Source: RGIG995 sp045542115 (GTDB taxonomy: Bacteria; Bacillota; Clostridia; Oscillospirales; UBA644). Taken from it: 64,000 bases of DNA. The stretch's first letter is position 1. Each line of letters begins with the position of its first letter. The position numbers and the translations under genes are program-made. The DNA lies in assembly GCA_045542115.1 (NCBI GenBank), contig JAZQKK010000019.1, positions 62,001 to 126,000 on the forward strand, in the 5' to 3' direction. This document shows positions 8,425 to 17,245 of the stretch, one piece after another. The notes under the pieces were generated by a model. It was not told where the DNA came from, did not search any database, and saw nothing but the letters and a program-made list of their open reading frames with translations.

Positions 8425-9333
8425 TCAAAGGGCTTTTTTCCGTTTCCGTATGGGAGGCAACTGAGACAAGACCACGGCTACCAACATCAGAACGCATCCG
8501 AGATATTCCCGCAAGGACAATTTCTCTTGGAGCAACAAGGCTCCGGCCACGATACCGAAGATGGATTCTAACGAGAAAATCAGCGAAACCACCGTGGGGT
8601 TGGCGTCTTTTTGCGCCACGTTTTGCAGGGTGTAGGCAATACTGCTGGACATAATTCCCACGTACAGCAGGGGCAAAATCCACTGAGAAATCTGCTCCAA
8701 GGCCAATCCCCCTTCTTCTCCGAAGACGAAGTAGAATATCCCGGAAATGAGGGTGACGAAAATAAACTGCACCCACGATAGGGCGATTCCGTCCACCTTT
8801 TGAATAAAGTAGTCTACCGAAACCACCTGCAAAGCAAAGGCGATGGAACAGGCAATCAAATACAGGTCTGCCAAGGCGATGGTGAAATCGCCCTTCACGC
8901 AAAGAAGATACAGCCCAACCACCGTCAAGACCACCCCGGCCCACACGTTCAGTCCGTTTTTCTTTCCGAAAAACAAGGTGATTACCGGCACGAGGACCAC
9001 GTAAGTCGCCGTGAGAAAGGATGCTTTTCCAGCACCGCTTCCGGCGGAAATGCCGAATTGTTGCAGATTGGAAGCCAAGGCCAAAAAGACCCCGCAAATC
9101 AATCCGCCCAGCCAAAGGGCCTTCGGGTCTTGTTTCCGATAGGTTCCCTTTTTCTTCTGAATGGCGCGGCGCACCAGCAAAAAGGCGCCGATACACACCA
9201 CCGCAATCGCAGCACGCAACATACTAAACGCAAAAGGAGATAGGGCGGAGCACATATCCTGCCCCACAAAAGCCGTCCCCCAAATAAATGCACACAACAG
9301 GGCAATACCGTTCTGTTTCCACTGAAACTTCAT
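8425..9333 (-). CDS. EamA/DMT family transporter
   Basis: A 302-residue integral membrane protein of the drug/metabolite transporter superfamily. Ten hydrophobic segments can be counted in two five-helix halves. The first half has the typical N-terminal ALLCAFIWGTAFVGQ; the second has ALSWVQFIFVTLISG and SSIAYTLQNVAQKDANPTVVSLIFSLESIFG, the usual end of the second EamA repeat. The C-terminus is basic (RKRKK). Family members export amino acids or metabolites; the substrate here is unknown. It has its own promoter and terminator and is monocistronic. Confidence 0.92.
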   Translation of the reverse strand: MKFQWKQNGIALLCAFIWGTAFVGQDMCSALSPFAFSMLRAAIAVVCIGAFLLVRRAIQKKKGTYRKQDPKALWLGGLICGVFLALASNLQQFGISAGSGAGKASFLTATYVVLVPVITLFFGKKNGLNVWAGVVLTVVGLYLLCVKGDFTIALADLYLIACSIAFALQVVSVDYFIQKVDGIALSWVQFIFVTLISGIFYFVFGEEGGLALEQISQWILPLLYVGIMSSSIAYTLQNVAQKDANPTVVSLIFSLESIFGIVAGALLLQEKLSLREYLGCVLMLVAVVLSQLPPIRKRKKAL

Positions 9334-9375
9334 CGCTCACAACTCCGCTTTTCCATTTTTTCGTTTTTCCGTACC

Positions 9376-9404
9376 ATTATACTCCTTTTTTTCACAGTTG
9401 TCAA
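9376..9404 (-). promoter_or_regulatory. Sigma-A promoter for the EamA gene
   Basis: TTGACA-N17-TATAAT on the minus strand, both boxes perfect. It lies about 40 bases upstream of the EamA start. Confidence 0.88.
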
Positions 9405-9424
9405 GCATTGTTTTCTTTTTATGC

Positions 9425-9462
9425 AAAAAATTTGCCCGGAAGGTTTTTCTCCTTCCGGGCAA
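9425..9462 (-). terminator. Intrinsic terminator of the family 1 binding-protein gene
   Basis: On the minus strand TTGCCCGGAAGG pairs with its complement across an eight-base loop, and a T-run follows. It begins 17 bases after the stop of the upstream gene. Confidence 0.88.
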
Positions 9463-9478
9463 GACACTGATTTAAAAA

Positions 9479-11008
9479 TCAGTCAATATTCCATTTATCT
9501 TTCCAACGAATCAGTTCAACCTGGTTGGGCAGAATGTGCGTTTCAACGTCCTTTTCGATGGTGCCGGCATAACGCTTCACCAAAGAAGAAACGGAACCGG
9601 AAGAAAGCAGGTTGTTGGCCAGCTCACTCCAAACACCGTCAATGGTACCGTTGGGCCAGTAAGAATACTGGAGGGTAGCACCTTCACGAACCAGGCACTT
9701 CAAGTCGAGGTCGGAAGAGAAGTATTCTTCGCTGTAATAAGCAAGAACGTCGTCGTAGGTTTCTACCCCTTCCAGACCTTCAAACAGGTCAGCCATCAGG
9801 AATGCAGAATGTCTGACGTTCTGAGCAAAGACAGGGATAGCAACGGAGTAGACCTGTTCGTAGTAACCGGTCAGAGAGTTGACTTCGTCGCTGGCCCAGG
9901 TGGTAACACCGAACTGGAAGTCGGCGTCGATAACAACGGAACCGAACAGGTCGATGGGACGAGTCATAGCCATCGTGCAAAGACCTTCGTTGAAGGGAAC
10001 CTGAGATTCCCAGGTAGTCCAGGTATTCTGACCGTTGTTGAAGCACTTCTTATAATTGGTCAGAGTGCTCTTCAACCAGGTCAGAGCTTCGATGGTTTCG
10101 GGGGAGTCGATACCGCCGGCCCATTCTACGCTTCCGTCGGCAGCGGGTTCGCCGTCGATGTTAACCAAAAGCTTACCGGTACCAAGGAAGGTGGCACGAA
10201 CCATATGATAGTCGGTAGCGGTCATACCCCAAACGCCGGCGGATTCGTCGGTGGTTTCGGTGATGACGTCAACCATAGCATCGCGGTCCCATTCTTCATT
10301 TTCCCAGTATTCCTGAGGATCGGTGGCACCGGCTGCTTCTACCAGGTCCTTATTGTAAACGACTTGGTAGTAGGGCAGGGGAGTACAGTCAACCCACAGA
10401 GCGGGAGAAACGCCGTAGAAGGTACCGCCGGCCATCATAGATTCCCGAGCGGTAATGGTGCCCCATTTGTTGGCATCCCAGAAGTTGATGATATCGGTAA
10501 CCTGCAACAGGTCAACCATCAGAGAAGTTTCGCCGCCGGTACCCAACGTCCGACGAAGTTGCGCGTTCTTGTTGGCGAAGACCATATCGCCGCCGTTTTC
10601 CGCGAACTGACGAGCCTGCATCTTGGAAGCAAAGGCAGAGTCTTCGTAAGACATCTGTTCAAATTCAATGGCACAACCGTAGGTTTCCATTACTTCGTCC
10701 AGACGGGTCTGGATGTTCATACCCATCTGAGAGTCCTGAGAGTAACCGAAGGGGTTTTCAATCTCAGAGTGCTGAATAATGATGTAGGTCTTGCCTTCGG
10801 TTTCGTCCGTAGGACGGTCGGGCATTACGAATCCGTCAACGACCTCGTCGATGCTGGGACCTTCACCACTCTGGTTGCCGCCCTGTGGTTCATTTCCGCC
10901 CTGATTGCCTCCCACATCGGTGTCCGGGGTGTCTCCACCGCAAGCGACCAACGCAAAGGCCATCATCAGAACGAGGAGCAGAGCAAGCAATCTTCTTGCA
11001 GTTTTCAT
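9479..11008 (-). CDS. Extracellular solute-binding protein, family 1 (sugar-type lipoprotein)
   Basis: A 509-residue secreted binding protein of the MalE-like family 1 group. The start at 11008 has AGAGGT upstream; 13 further in-frame codons lie before it. The signal peptide ends at lipobox FALVAC, Cys23, followed by a flexible Gly/Asn/Asp-rich linker (about residues 24-55) and then the binding fold. Trp- and Tyr-rich segments such as GVSPALWVDCTPLPYYQVVYNKDLVE are typical of sugar-binding members. No permease genes are adjacent, so its transporter must be encoded elsewhere. It has its own promoter and terminator. Its codon use (many GCC, ACC and GTC codons) suggests high expression. Confidence 0.88.
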   Translation of the reverse strand: MKTARRLLALLLVLMMAFALVACGGDTPDTDVGGNQGGNEPQGGNQSGEGPSIDEVVDGFVMPDRPTDETEGKTYIIIQHSEIENPFGYSQDSQMGMNIQTRLDEVMETYGCAIEFEQMSYEDSAFASKMQARQFAENGGDMVFANKNAQLRRTLGTGGETSLMVDLLQVTDIINFWDANKWGTITARESMMAGGTFYGVSPALWVDCTPLPYYQVVYNKDLVEAAGATDPQEYWENEEWDRDAMVDVITETTDESAGVWGMTATDYHMVRATFLGTGKLLVNIDGEPAADGSVEWAGGIDSPETIEALTWLKSTLTNYKKCFNNGQNTWTTWESQVPFNEGLCTMAMTRPIDLFGSVVIDADFQFGVTTWASDEVNSLTGYYEQVYSVAIPVFAQNVRHSAFLMADLFEGLEGVETYDDVLAYYSEEYFSSDLDLKCLVREGATLQYSYWPNGTIDGVWSELANNLLSSGSVSSLVKRYAGTIEKDVETHILPNQVELIRWKDKWNID

Positions 11009-11066
11009 AATCGTTACCTCTTTCCGAAAATTGGTTTTTGCCCGCAAAGGGGCTTTTGTATGTCTT

Positions 11067-11096
11067 ATTATAACAGATAGAACGGGAGTTTGTCAA
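11067..11096 (-). promoter_or_regulatory. Sigma-A promoter for the family 1 binding-protein gene
   Basis: TTGACA-N18-TATAAT on the minus strand, followed by an untranslated leader of roughly 50 bases before the ATG. Confidence 0.82.
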
Positions 11097-11219
11097 GACT
11101 TTCTTTCAACTCTTCCCGCCGTGTTCTCAACAATCGTCGCAATGACCAAAAATCTCTTTGGATTCTTGTGTAAATTGACGAAGAGATTTCAAACTTTTTT
11201 AACAACCAAAAACGAAATC

Positions 11220-11711
11220 TCAATACCCGGAATGTAATTCCAGAGACGAATCGTTTTCCACCCATTCCTTGACCACGTCGATCACCCGGTATTCGTCGTG
11301 GGTGTCCCGAATGACCACTTTGGAAATCCCAGCGTTGATGATCAGACGCTTACACATTGAGCAAGAGTTGGTCCCCGGCACGATTGACCCGTCTTTGGGG
11401 TCCCGGCAGACCATATACAAGGTGGCACCGATCATTTCTTCCCGGGGAGCGACGATAATGGCGTTGGCCTCGGCGTGGACCGACCGGCACAGTTCGTAAC
11501 GTTCTCCGCTGGGAATGTTGTATTTTGCCCGAAGGCACCACCCCAAATCACAGCAATTCTGCCGTCCCCGGGGAGCACCGTTGTATCCGGTGGAGATGAT
11601 GGTATCGTTTTTCACGATGACCGCCCCGTAGGTCTTCCGCAAGCAGGTGCTTCGCTCACAGGCGGTCGCGGCGATATCCAGATAATAATTTTCTTTGTCT
11701 CTGCGAATCAT
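11220..11711 (-). CDS. dCMP deaminase (ComEB-like)
   Basis: A 163-residue zinc-dependent cytidine/deoxycytidylate deaminase that converts dCMP to dUMP for thymidylate synthesis. The zinc and catalytic motif HAEANAI is at about residues 78-84. The second zinc motif is CSMCKR near residues 116-121, preceded by Ser instead of the usual Pro. The fold start, RDKENYYLDIAATACERSTCLRKTYGAVI, is typical. The start at 11711 is chosen because of GGAGAGGAG upstream. Its own promoter lies at 11742-11771. It stands alone, divergent from the HD hydrolase gene, another candidate nucleotide enzyme. Confidence 0.92.
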   Translation of the reverse strand: MIRRDKENYYLDIAATACERSTCLRKTYGAVIVKNDTIISTGYNGAPRGRQNCCDLGWCLRAKYNIPSGERYELCRSVHAEANAIIVAPREEMIGATLYMVCRDPKDGSIVPGTNSCSMCKRLIINAGISKVVIRDTHDEYRVIDVVKEWVENDSSLELHSGY

Positions 11712-11741
11712 TTCAGGAAAACTCCTCTCCTCTTTTTTCTC

Positions 11742-11771
11742 ATTATAACATACCGTAGGCGGAAAAATCAA
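11742..11771 (-). promoter_or_regulatory. Promoter for the dCMP deaminase gene
   Basis: TTGATT-N18-TATAAT on the minus strand. The region up to 11840 also carries the divergent promoter of the HD-domain gene, so the two genes share a control region of about 150 bases. Confidence 0.7.
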
Positions 11772-11811
11772 GAAACCCGGGGAATCGTTGCAAAAAAGTT
11801 ACAAAAAACCC

Positions 11812-11840
11812 TTGACGGACGGCAGATTTCGTGCGATAAT
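11812..11840 (+). promoter_or_regulatory. Promoter for the HD-domain hydrolase gene
   Basis: TTGACG-N17-GATAAT, about 25 bases before the ATG and its GGAAGG ribosome site. Confidence 0.78.
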
Positions 11841-11865
11841 AGAGGTAGGAAAGGAAGGACGTTCT

Positions 11866-13536
11866 ATGGACCTGGATTTTTGCCACCGCATTAACGACTT
11901 TGTCACACGAATGACCGAAGGCTACCACCCCACCGCCACGGGAGAAAAGATTATTCACGACCCGATCTGGGGGTCGATGGTCTTTCACCCCTGGGAGGTA
12001 CGGCTGATCGACTCTCCCCTGTTCCAACGGCTGCGGAACATCAACCAAGTGGGGTTGGCGGATTCCACCTATCCCGCAGCCCGGCATACCCGGTTTGAAC
12101 ACTCTTTGGGCACCACGGCCGTGGCTTCCCGGATGATGGAGCAGATGCACGCCGATGCCCGTCAGCGGGCCGACGTAAAGGACGTCATCGGAGAAGAGCA
12201 GATTCGTTTGGTTCGTCTTGCGGCGTTGTTGCACGATTTGGGACATTGTCCCTATTCCCATCTGTCCGAAGCGGTCTATGGGCCGATGCCGGAATTTGTG
12301 GCCGCCCGGGAAGACGTTATCCGGGAATCGGGGCAGTCCGTATCCCCTTCGCCCCACGAGACCTTCTCCTATCTTATCATTGTTTCCGACGCTTTCGTTT
12401 CCTTCTTTTTCCGAGAAATAAAGTATCCGGGAATCACCACCGAATCCCAAGCCAGAACCTTGCTTCAACAGGCGGCAAATTTGGTGATCGGAGCAATAAA
12501 TACAGGGAAAGACGGAACGAAATATTCCTACTTAACCACCGTTATCAACGGAATTTTTGATGCGGACAAACTGGACTACACCCAGCGGGACAGCTATACC
12601 GCCGGCATTGCCCTGACCTACGGGGTGGAACGGTTTTTGCTGAAATTGGTGCTGTGCAAGACCGAAGACCGCGGGGTTGTCGACTATCGGCTCGCCATCA
12701 CCGCCGACGCCCTTTCCACCGTGGAAGAATTGATTTTCAACCGCTCGATGCTCTATCACTATATGTACCGCCATCAAAAGATTCTGGCGGCGGAAGCCCA
12801 GATGCGGGATGCCATTTACGCCCTGGTGCGGGTGGGTATCGTAGAACATCCCTGCGACTTTTTGTATTTGAATAATCATCAGCTGGACGCGTTGTATCAA
12901 ACGCAACAGACTCCTTTTGCCAACGAAAATTCTCCCAAAACCTTACAATCCCTCATTCAGGCCTTTCCCCGGCGGACCCTTTTGAAACGGGCGGCAGAAT
13001 TTACGCCCGACAGTTTTGAAGCCTACCGTCTCCCCGACCGGGCGATGGAAGACACCTTGCAGGCCTTGAAGGGCTGCGATAACGGGGAGCAAAAGGCCGT
13101 TCTTTCCGACTTTTTACGTCAATGGCAGCGAAAAACCTTGTTCCCCAAAGGCATCGGGACCTACGTGGACTTTTTGAAAAACTGCACCACGGAAGAGTAT
13201 TTGCAAGAACGGACGATTGTTGCCGACCGGCTGAAAAAAGCCTATGAGACCCACGGCCTTTCCGTGGATTTCGACCCCTTCGATTTGGCCATCTCCTTTC
13301 CCCCGCCCCTGACCACCGGGCTTCCCCTTACCGTGGTAGACAAATCCCGCCGCCCCATCGAAAAGGACGACGCCATCAAACGCATCGAGCAATGGACCGA
13401 GACGTTTAACCTCAGCAAATGGCGTGGGTATTTCTTCGTGGCTCCCCACATTAACCGGGAATTGGCGGGCAAGGTATTTGAAGAATACCTGGCAGAACGG
13501 TGCAAAGAAGAACTTCCCACCGCGAAAAACACATAA
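11866..13536 (+). CDS. HD-domain phosphohydrolase (dGTPase/SAMHD1-like)
   Basis: A 556-residue HD-superfamily metal phosphohydrolase resembling YwfO and SAMHD1-type dNTP triphosphohydrolases. The metal ligands appear as HTRFEHSLGT (His75) and HDLGHCPYSHL (His123-Asp124, with further His at about 127 and 132), preceded by LIDSPLFQRLRNINQVG, which is typical of the family. The start at 11866 is set by the GGAAGG site and the promoter just upstream; a longer frame to 11788 would run through the promoter. Substrate specificity is not provable, but a divergent dCMP deaminase gene suggests nucleotide-pool control. A terminator follows at once. Confidence 0.9.
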   Translation: MDLDFCHRINDFVTRMTEGYHPTATGEKIIHDPIWGSMVFHPWEVRLIDSPLFQRLRNINQVGLADSTYPAARHTRFEHSLGTTAVASRMMEQMHADARQRADVKDVIGEEQIRLVRLAALLHDLGHCPYSHLSEAVYGPMPEFVAAREDVIRESGQSVSPSPHETFSYLIIVSDAFVSFFFREIKYPGITTESQARTLLQQAANLVIGAINTGKDGTKYSYLTTVINGIFDADKLDYTQRDSYTAGIALTYGVERFLLKLVLCKTEDRGVVDYRLAITADALSTVEELIFNRSMLYHYMYRHQKILAAEAQMRDAIYALVRVGIVEHPCDFLYLNNHQLDALYQTQQTPFANENSPKTLQSLIQAFPRRTLLKRAAEFTPDSFEAYRLPDRAMEDTLQALKGCDNGEQKAVLSDFLRQWQRKTLFPKGIGTYVDFLKNCTTEEYLQERTIVADRLKKAYETHGLSVDFDPFDLAISFPPPLTTGLPLTVVDKSRRPIEKDDAIKRIEQWTETFNLSKWRGYFFVAPHINRELAGKVFEEYLAERCKEELPTAKNT

Positions 13537-13541
13537 AACAT

Positions 13542-13574
13542 CCGCCCGAAGGTCGATTCCTTCGGGCGGTTTTT
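13542..13574 (+). terminator. Intrinsic terminator of the HD-domain gene
   Basis: CCGCCCGAAGG and CCTTCGGGCGG form an 11-base-pair stem with a six-base loop and a five-T tail. It lies between convergent genes and starts five bases after the HD gene stop. Confidence 0.92.
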
Positions 13575-13583
13575 CGCACAGTT

Positions 13584-14369
13584 TTACTTTTCCCGTTTCG
13601 TTCGGGGAGCACGGCCTTCCGACTCTTTGTAGACCCGGTTAAAATTCCGCACCGACTGAAATCCGCTGAGGTAGGCAATTTCGGTCAAGGAACGGCGACA
13701 CCCCGGGTCGGACATCAACTGCAAGGCGTATTGGATGCGGTATTCGTTGATAAACTGCTTGAAATTTTTATCGAAATACCGATGGAAACACCGGGAGAGA
13801 TAATGTTCTTCATACCCCAACGCCCGGGCCATTTCCGACAGGGTGATATTTTCGGTATAGTGGGCGGAAATAAAGGACAACATCCGATGCATCAGATCTT
13901 CTTTGTTCCGGGAAGCGGGGACCAGCCCTTCCCGTTCCTTTTCTTTGAGGTAGGCACCGCAGGCCAGGGAAAGACAGGCACAAATATCCATCCGATGGGG
14001 AGGCTGAACGGTCATTCGTTCCAAAAACAGATTCCGGTCCGATTCCGGCATTGAAAACCGTCCGGTTTTTCCCTCCCGGTCGCCAAGACAATTCCAAAAT
14101 TCCCGCACGTATTCCTGGGAAAATACGATAACTCTTGTCTTGGAAACCTCCGGCGTTTCAAAGGAGTGGACCCGGTTGGGCAAAATTAAAAGAAATTCCC
14201 CCGCCGGGATAACCTCCGACCGGTCTTCGATATGTGCCACAACGCTCCCTTCCAGGACGCAAACAAGTTCCGGATTCCGGTGCAAATGAGGAATATAGGT
14301 AAAATTTTCGTAATCCACCGTGTCGTAATTATAGGGAATGGACGAATTGTGGTGTTGATATACAATCAT
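13584..14369 (-). CDS. AraC family transcriptional regulator (cupin plus HTH)
   Basis: A 261-residue regulator with an N-terminal cupin sensor (about residues 20-90, including HLHRNPELVCVLEGS) and a C-terminal double helix-turn-helix (about 155-258). The HTH has LSEMARALGYEEHYLSRCFHRYF and the second-helix signature SLTEIAYLSGFQSVRNFNRVYKES. It is divergent from the glycyl radical enzyme and arabinofuranosidase operon with about 110 bases between them. By the usual arrangement of AraC regulators it probably activates that operon in response to a sugar bound in the cupin. Confidence 0.92.
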   Translation of the reverse strand: MIVYQHHNSSIPYNYDTVDYENFTYIPHLHRNPELVCVLEGSVVAHIEDRSEVIPAGEFLLILPNRVHSFETPEVSKTRVIVFSQEYVREFWNCLGDREGKTGRFSMPESDRNLFLERMTVQPPHRMDICACLSLACGAYLKEKEREGLVPASRNKEDLMHRMLSFISAHYTENITLSEMARALGYEEHYLSRCFHRYFDKNFKQFINEYRIQYALQLMSDPGCRRSLTEIAYLSGFQSVRNFNRVYKESEGRAPRTKREK

Positions 14370-14404
14370 AAGGGCACCTCAGAAAAAGATAACTTCTGTC
14401 TACT

Positions 14405-14433
14405 ATTATACAACGTTTTGCTAGAAAAATCAA
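14405..14433 (-). promoter_or_regulatory. araC-type gene promoter in divergent control region
   Basis: TTGATT-N17-TATAAT on the minus strand. On the + strand the same region carries TATAAT at 14445-14450 with no good -35 box at the right distance, as expected for an activator-dependent promoter of the glycyl radical enzyme operon. Confidence 0.7.
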
Positions 14434-14480
14434 GAGGGATTTGTTATAATTAAGTTACAAAATAGCGAAAGGATGATTTT

Positions 14481-16475
14481 ATGGACCTTCTCCGTTCTTA
14501 CCTTGCGGAAGGAAAACACCGCATTTTCCGTCACGCCGTTCCGGATACGCTGGCGGCCGAATACCGTGCCCAAAACCTCTCCCCCCGGGAGCGGATGGCC
14601 CGTCGTTTTGAGTATCTGACTGCACGGGAGACTCCCGTGTTTTTGCCCGGAGAAACCATCGTCTTTTTGCGAACCGTTCAAAACGTTCCCGACTGCTTTG
14701 CTCCGGAAGAATGGGAAGAATTCCGCAAGGAATCTTTTATTCACGAGTTGGGATATTGTTCCAACATTTCTCCCGACTATGAAACCGTCATCCGGGAAGG
14801 ATTTTTGTCCTTACGGGAACGGAGCGACGAATTTGCAAGACGGGAATTAGATGCCCTTTTGGACCTGTCCGACCGTTATCAAAAAGCCGCGGAAGAACGG
14901 GGATTGACGGAAATTGCAGAACTTCTGACCCGTATCCCCCGCAAGGGAGCTACCACCTTCCGGGAGGCCTTGCAACTGTTCCGAATCCTTCATTTCGCTT
15001 TGTGGCTGGAAGGGAATTATCACATCACCGTCGGTCGGTTCGACCAATATATGTGGCCCTATCTGGAAGCCGACTTAAAAGAAGGACGGCTGACCGAAGA
15101 GACGGCGTTGGAACTTCTCAAAGATTTCTTTTTGTCGTTCAATAAAGATAACGACCTCTACCCCGGCGTTCAGCAGGGAGACAACGGACAAAGTTTGGTG
15201 CTGGGGGGCGTGACCCGGGACGGAAAACCGGCCTTTAACCTTCTCTCTGAATTGTGTTTGCAGGCAAGCCGGGAAAACTTGATGATCGACCCGAAAATCA
15301 ATCTCCGCGTCTCTTCGCAGACCCCGAAAGAAATCTATGAATTGGGAACGGAATTGACCAAAGCGGGGCTGGGATTTCCCCAATACTCCAACGACGACGT
15401 GGTCATCCCGGCGTTGGTGCAAAAGGGATATGACTTGGAAGATGCCCGGGATTACGTGGTGGCCGCCTGTTGGGAATTTATCGTCCCCAAATACGGAATG
15501 GACATTAACAATATTTCCGCACTGAATTTCCCGAAGGTCGTGGACCAGACCCTTCGGCGGAATCAGGCGTTTTCCTCTTACGCCGACTTTGCGGAAGCAT
15601 TGAAACAAGAAATTTATGCCGAATGTGACCGTATTACCCAAAGAAAAAATCTCTGCTATGAAAAAAGTTCACAACGTTCCCATCACGTCTGGTTTGTGCC
15701 CTCGCCCCTGATGGAATCGTTGATGTGCCCGAAATATTACAATTTCGGAATCCACGGCACGGGCATTGCCACCGCCGCCGATTCTATGGCCGTACTGCGC
15801 AAGTACGTTTTTGAAGAAAAGTCGCTGTCGATGCACCGGCTTTTGACTGCCATTGACAGCAATTTTGAACAGGAACCGGAATTGCTTCATACCTTACGGT
15901 ACGACGCTCCGAAAATGGGGCAAAACCACCCCTACCCCGACGAGGCTTCGGTGTTTTTGCTGAATTGCTTTGCCGATGCACTGGAAGGGAAAAAGAACTG
16001 TATGGGCGGGTGCTGGCGCGCCGGGACCGGGTCGGCGATGTTCTATCTGAGCCACGCCGCACAACTGCCCGCCTCCCCCGACGGACGGCGAAAGGGAGAA
16101 CCCTTTGGCGCGAACTTCTCCCCCTCCCTGTTTGCCCGGACCGAAGGCCCCTTCTCGGTGGTTGCCTCGTTTACGAAGCAACCTCTCGTCCGGACCTGCA
16201 ACGGCGGTCCGCTGACGATGGAATTTGCCTCTTCGGTATTCGATACGCAGGACGGAATCCAAAAAACTGCCGCGTTGGTACGGACCTTTATCCACAAGGG
16301 CGGACACCAACTGCAATTAAATGCCGTCAACCCGGACACCCTGCGCGATGCTCAGAAAAATCCCGAGGCGTACCGGGGGCTTATCGTTCGCATCTGGGGT
16401 TGGAGCGCTTACTTTACCGAATTGGATAAAGAATACCAAGACCACGTCATTGCCCGTCAGGAGTACCGGCTATGA
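14481..16475 (+). CDS. Glycyl radical enzyme of unassigned type (PFL/diol-dehydratase superfamily)
   Basis: A 664-residue member of the pyruvate formate-lyase superfamily, oxygen-sensitive radical enzymes that split C-C bonds or eliminate water or amines. The thiyl cysteine is Cys330 in VVAACWEF; Glu332 keeps the C-x-E pattern of elimination-type members rather than the Cys-Cys of PFL. The glycyl radical motif is VRIWGWSAYF with Gly640, where most relatives have S/A-G-Y/F. The protein is shorter than the usual 760-850 residues. It overlaps its activase by ATGA, and a GH51 arabinofuranosidase follows, so the substrate may come from sugar breakdown. I cannot assign it to a characterised class. 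Confidence 0.88.
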   Translation: MDLLRSYLAEGKHRIFRHAVPDTLAAEYRAQNLSPRERMARRFEYLTARETPVFLPGETIVFLRTVQNVPDCFAPEEWEEFRKESFIHELGYCSNISPDYETVIREGFLSLRERSDEFARRELDALLDLSDRYQKAAEERGLTEIAELLTRIPRKGATTFREALQLFRILHFALWLEGNYHITVGRFDQYMWPYLEADLKEGRLTEETALELLKDFFLSFNKDNDLYPGVQQGDNGQSLVLGGVTRDGKPAFNLLSELCLQASRENLMIDPKINLRVSSQTPKEIYELGTELTKAGLGFPQYSNDDVVIPALVQKGYDLEDARDYVVAACWEFIVPKYGMDINNISALNFPKVVDQTLRRNQAFSSYADFAEALKQEIYAECDRITQRKNLCYEKSSQRSHHVWFVPSPLMESLMCPKYYNFGIHGTGIATAADSMAVLRKYVFEEKSLSMHRLLTAIDSNFEQEPELLHTLRYDAPKMGQNHPYPDEASVFLLNCFADALEGKKNCMGGCWRAGTGSAMFYLSHAAQLPASPDGRRKGEPFGANFSPSLFARTEGPFSVVASFTKQPLVRTCNGGPLTMEFASSVFDTQDGIQKTAALVRTFIHKGGHQLQLNAVNPDTLRDAQKNPEAYRGLIVRIWGWSAYFTELDKEYQDHVIARQEYRL

Positions 16476-17242
16476 CCGGCAGAATCTTCGACGTCAAGGA
16501 ATTTTCCGTCCACGACGGTCCGGGGGCAAGAATTACCTTCTTTTTAAAGGGGTGCCCGTTGCGGTGTCTTTGGTGTCATAATCCCGAAGGGCAATCCCTT
16601 CAAAAAGAACTGATGACGCGCCACGCTTTGTGTGAGGGGTGCGGACAGTGTATCCGTCCCCGGGAATCGGAGGCCTTTCGCCGATACGGAAAAGACCCCG
16701 CGGCCTGTCCGAAAGGACTGATTACCGAGAGCGGAACCGACCTTTCCCCCAAAGACGTGCTTGACCGGGTCTTGCCCTTGAAAGAAATGCTGTCCCTTGC
16801 CGACGGAGGGGTGACGTTCAGCGGCGGAGAACCGTTACTGCAATGGGAATTTTTTTGCGAAAGCGCCGACCTGTTGCGGGCAAACGGCATCCACGTCGCC
16901 CTGGAAACCTGCGGCTATGCCTCTTCGGACGTTTTTCAAACTGCCTTGGAACACGTGGACTACGTGATGATGGATTTAAAACTCATTGACCCGCAAAAGC
17001 ATCTTGCGGCAACCGGGGTCTGCAACGATTTGATTTTGCAAAACGCCCAAATTCTGAAACGGGGGACCGTCCCCTTTCTCTTCCGGACGCCCCTGATTCC
17101 CGGATATACCGACGACCCGGAGAATCTGAAACAGATTCAAACCTTTGTGGAAGGCGCGGCCTGGGAACAATTGCCGTATAACCCCCTGGCCGGAGCAAAA
17201 TACCCAATGTTAAACCGAATTTATCCGTTACAAGGAGAATAA
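16472..17242 (+). CDS. Glycyl-radical enzyme activating protein (radical SAM)
   Basis: A 256-residue radical SAM enzyme that installs the glycyl radical on the preceding gene product. The cluster motif is CPLRCLWC (Cys28, Cys32, Cys35). A ferredoxin-like insert follows with Cys54, Cys57, Cys60 and Cys79, enough for one extra 4Fe-4S cluster; many relatives have eight such cysteines for two clusters. GGVTFSGGEPLLQ is the SAM-binding GGE motif, and DYVMMDLKLIDPQKH is the typical DxK switch region. It starts within the stop of the glycyl radical enzyme gene and ends three bases before the arabinofuranosidase start. Confidence 0.95.
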   Translation: MTGRIFDVKEFSVHDGPGARITFFLKGCPLRCLWCHNPEGQSLQKELMTRHALCEGCGQCIRPRESEAFRRYGKDPAACPKGLITESGTDLSPKDVLDRVLPLKEMLSLADGGVTFSGGEPLLQWEFFCESADLLRANGIHVALETCGYASSDVFQTALEHVDYVMMDLKLIDPQKHLAATGVCNDLILQNAQILKRGTVPFLFRTPLIPGYTDDPENLKQIQTFVEGAAWEQLPYNPLAGAKYPMLNRIYPLQGE

Positions 17243-17245
17243 ACG

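Noticed and set aside
11097..11219. Small gene or RNA between the binding-protein promoter and the dCMP deaminase gene
   Set aside because: The region has no ribosome site with a plausible frame and no stable hairpin; it appears to be plain spacer.
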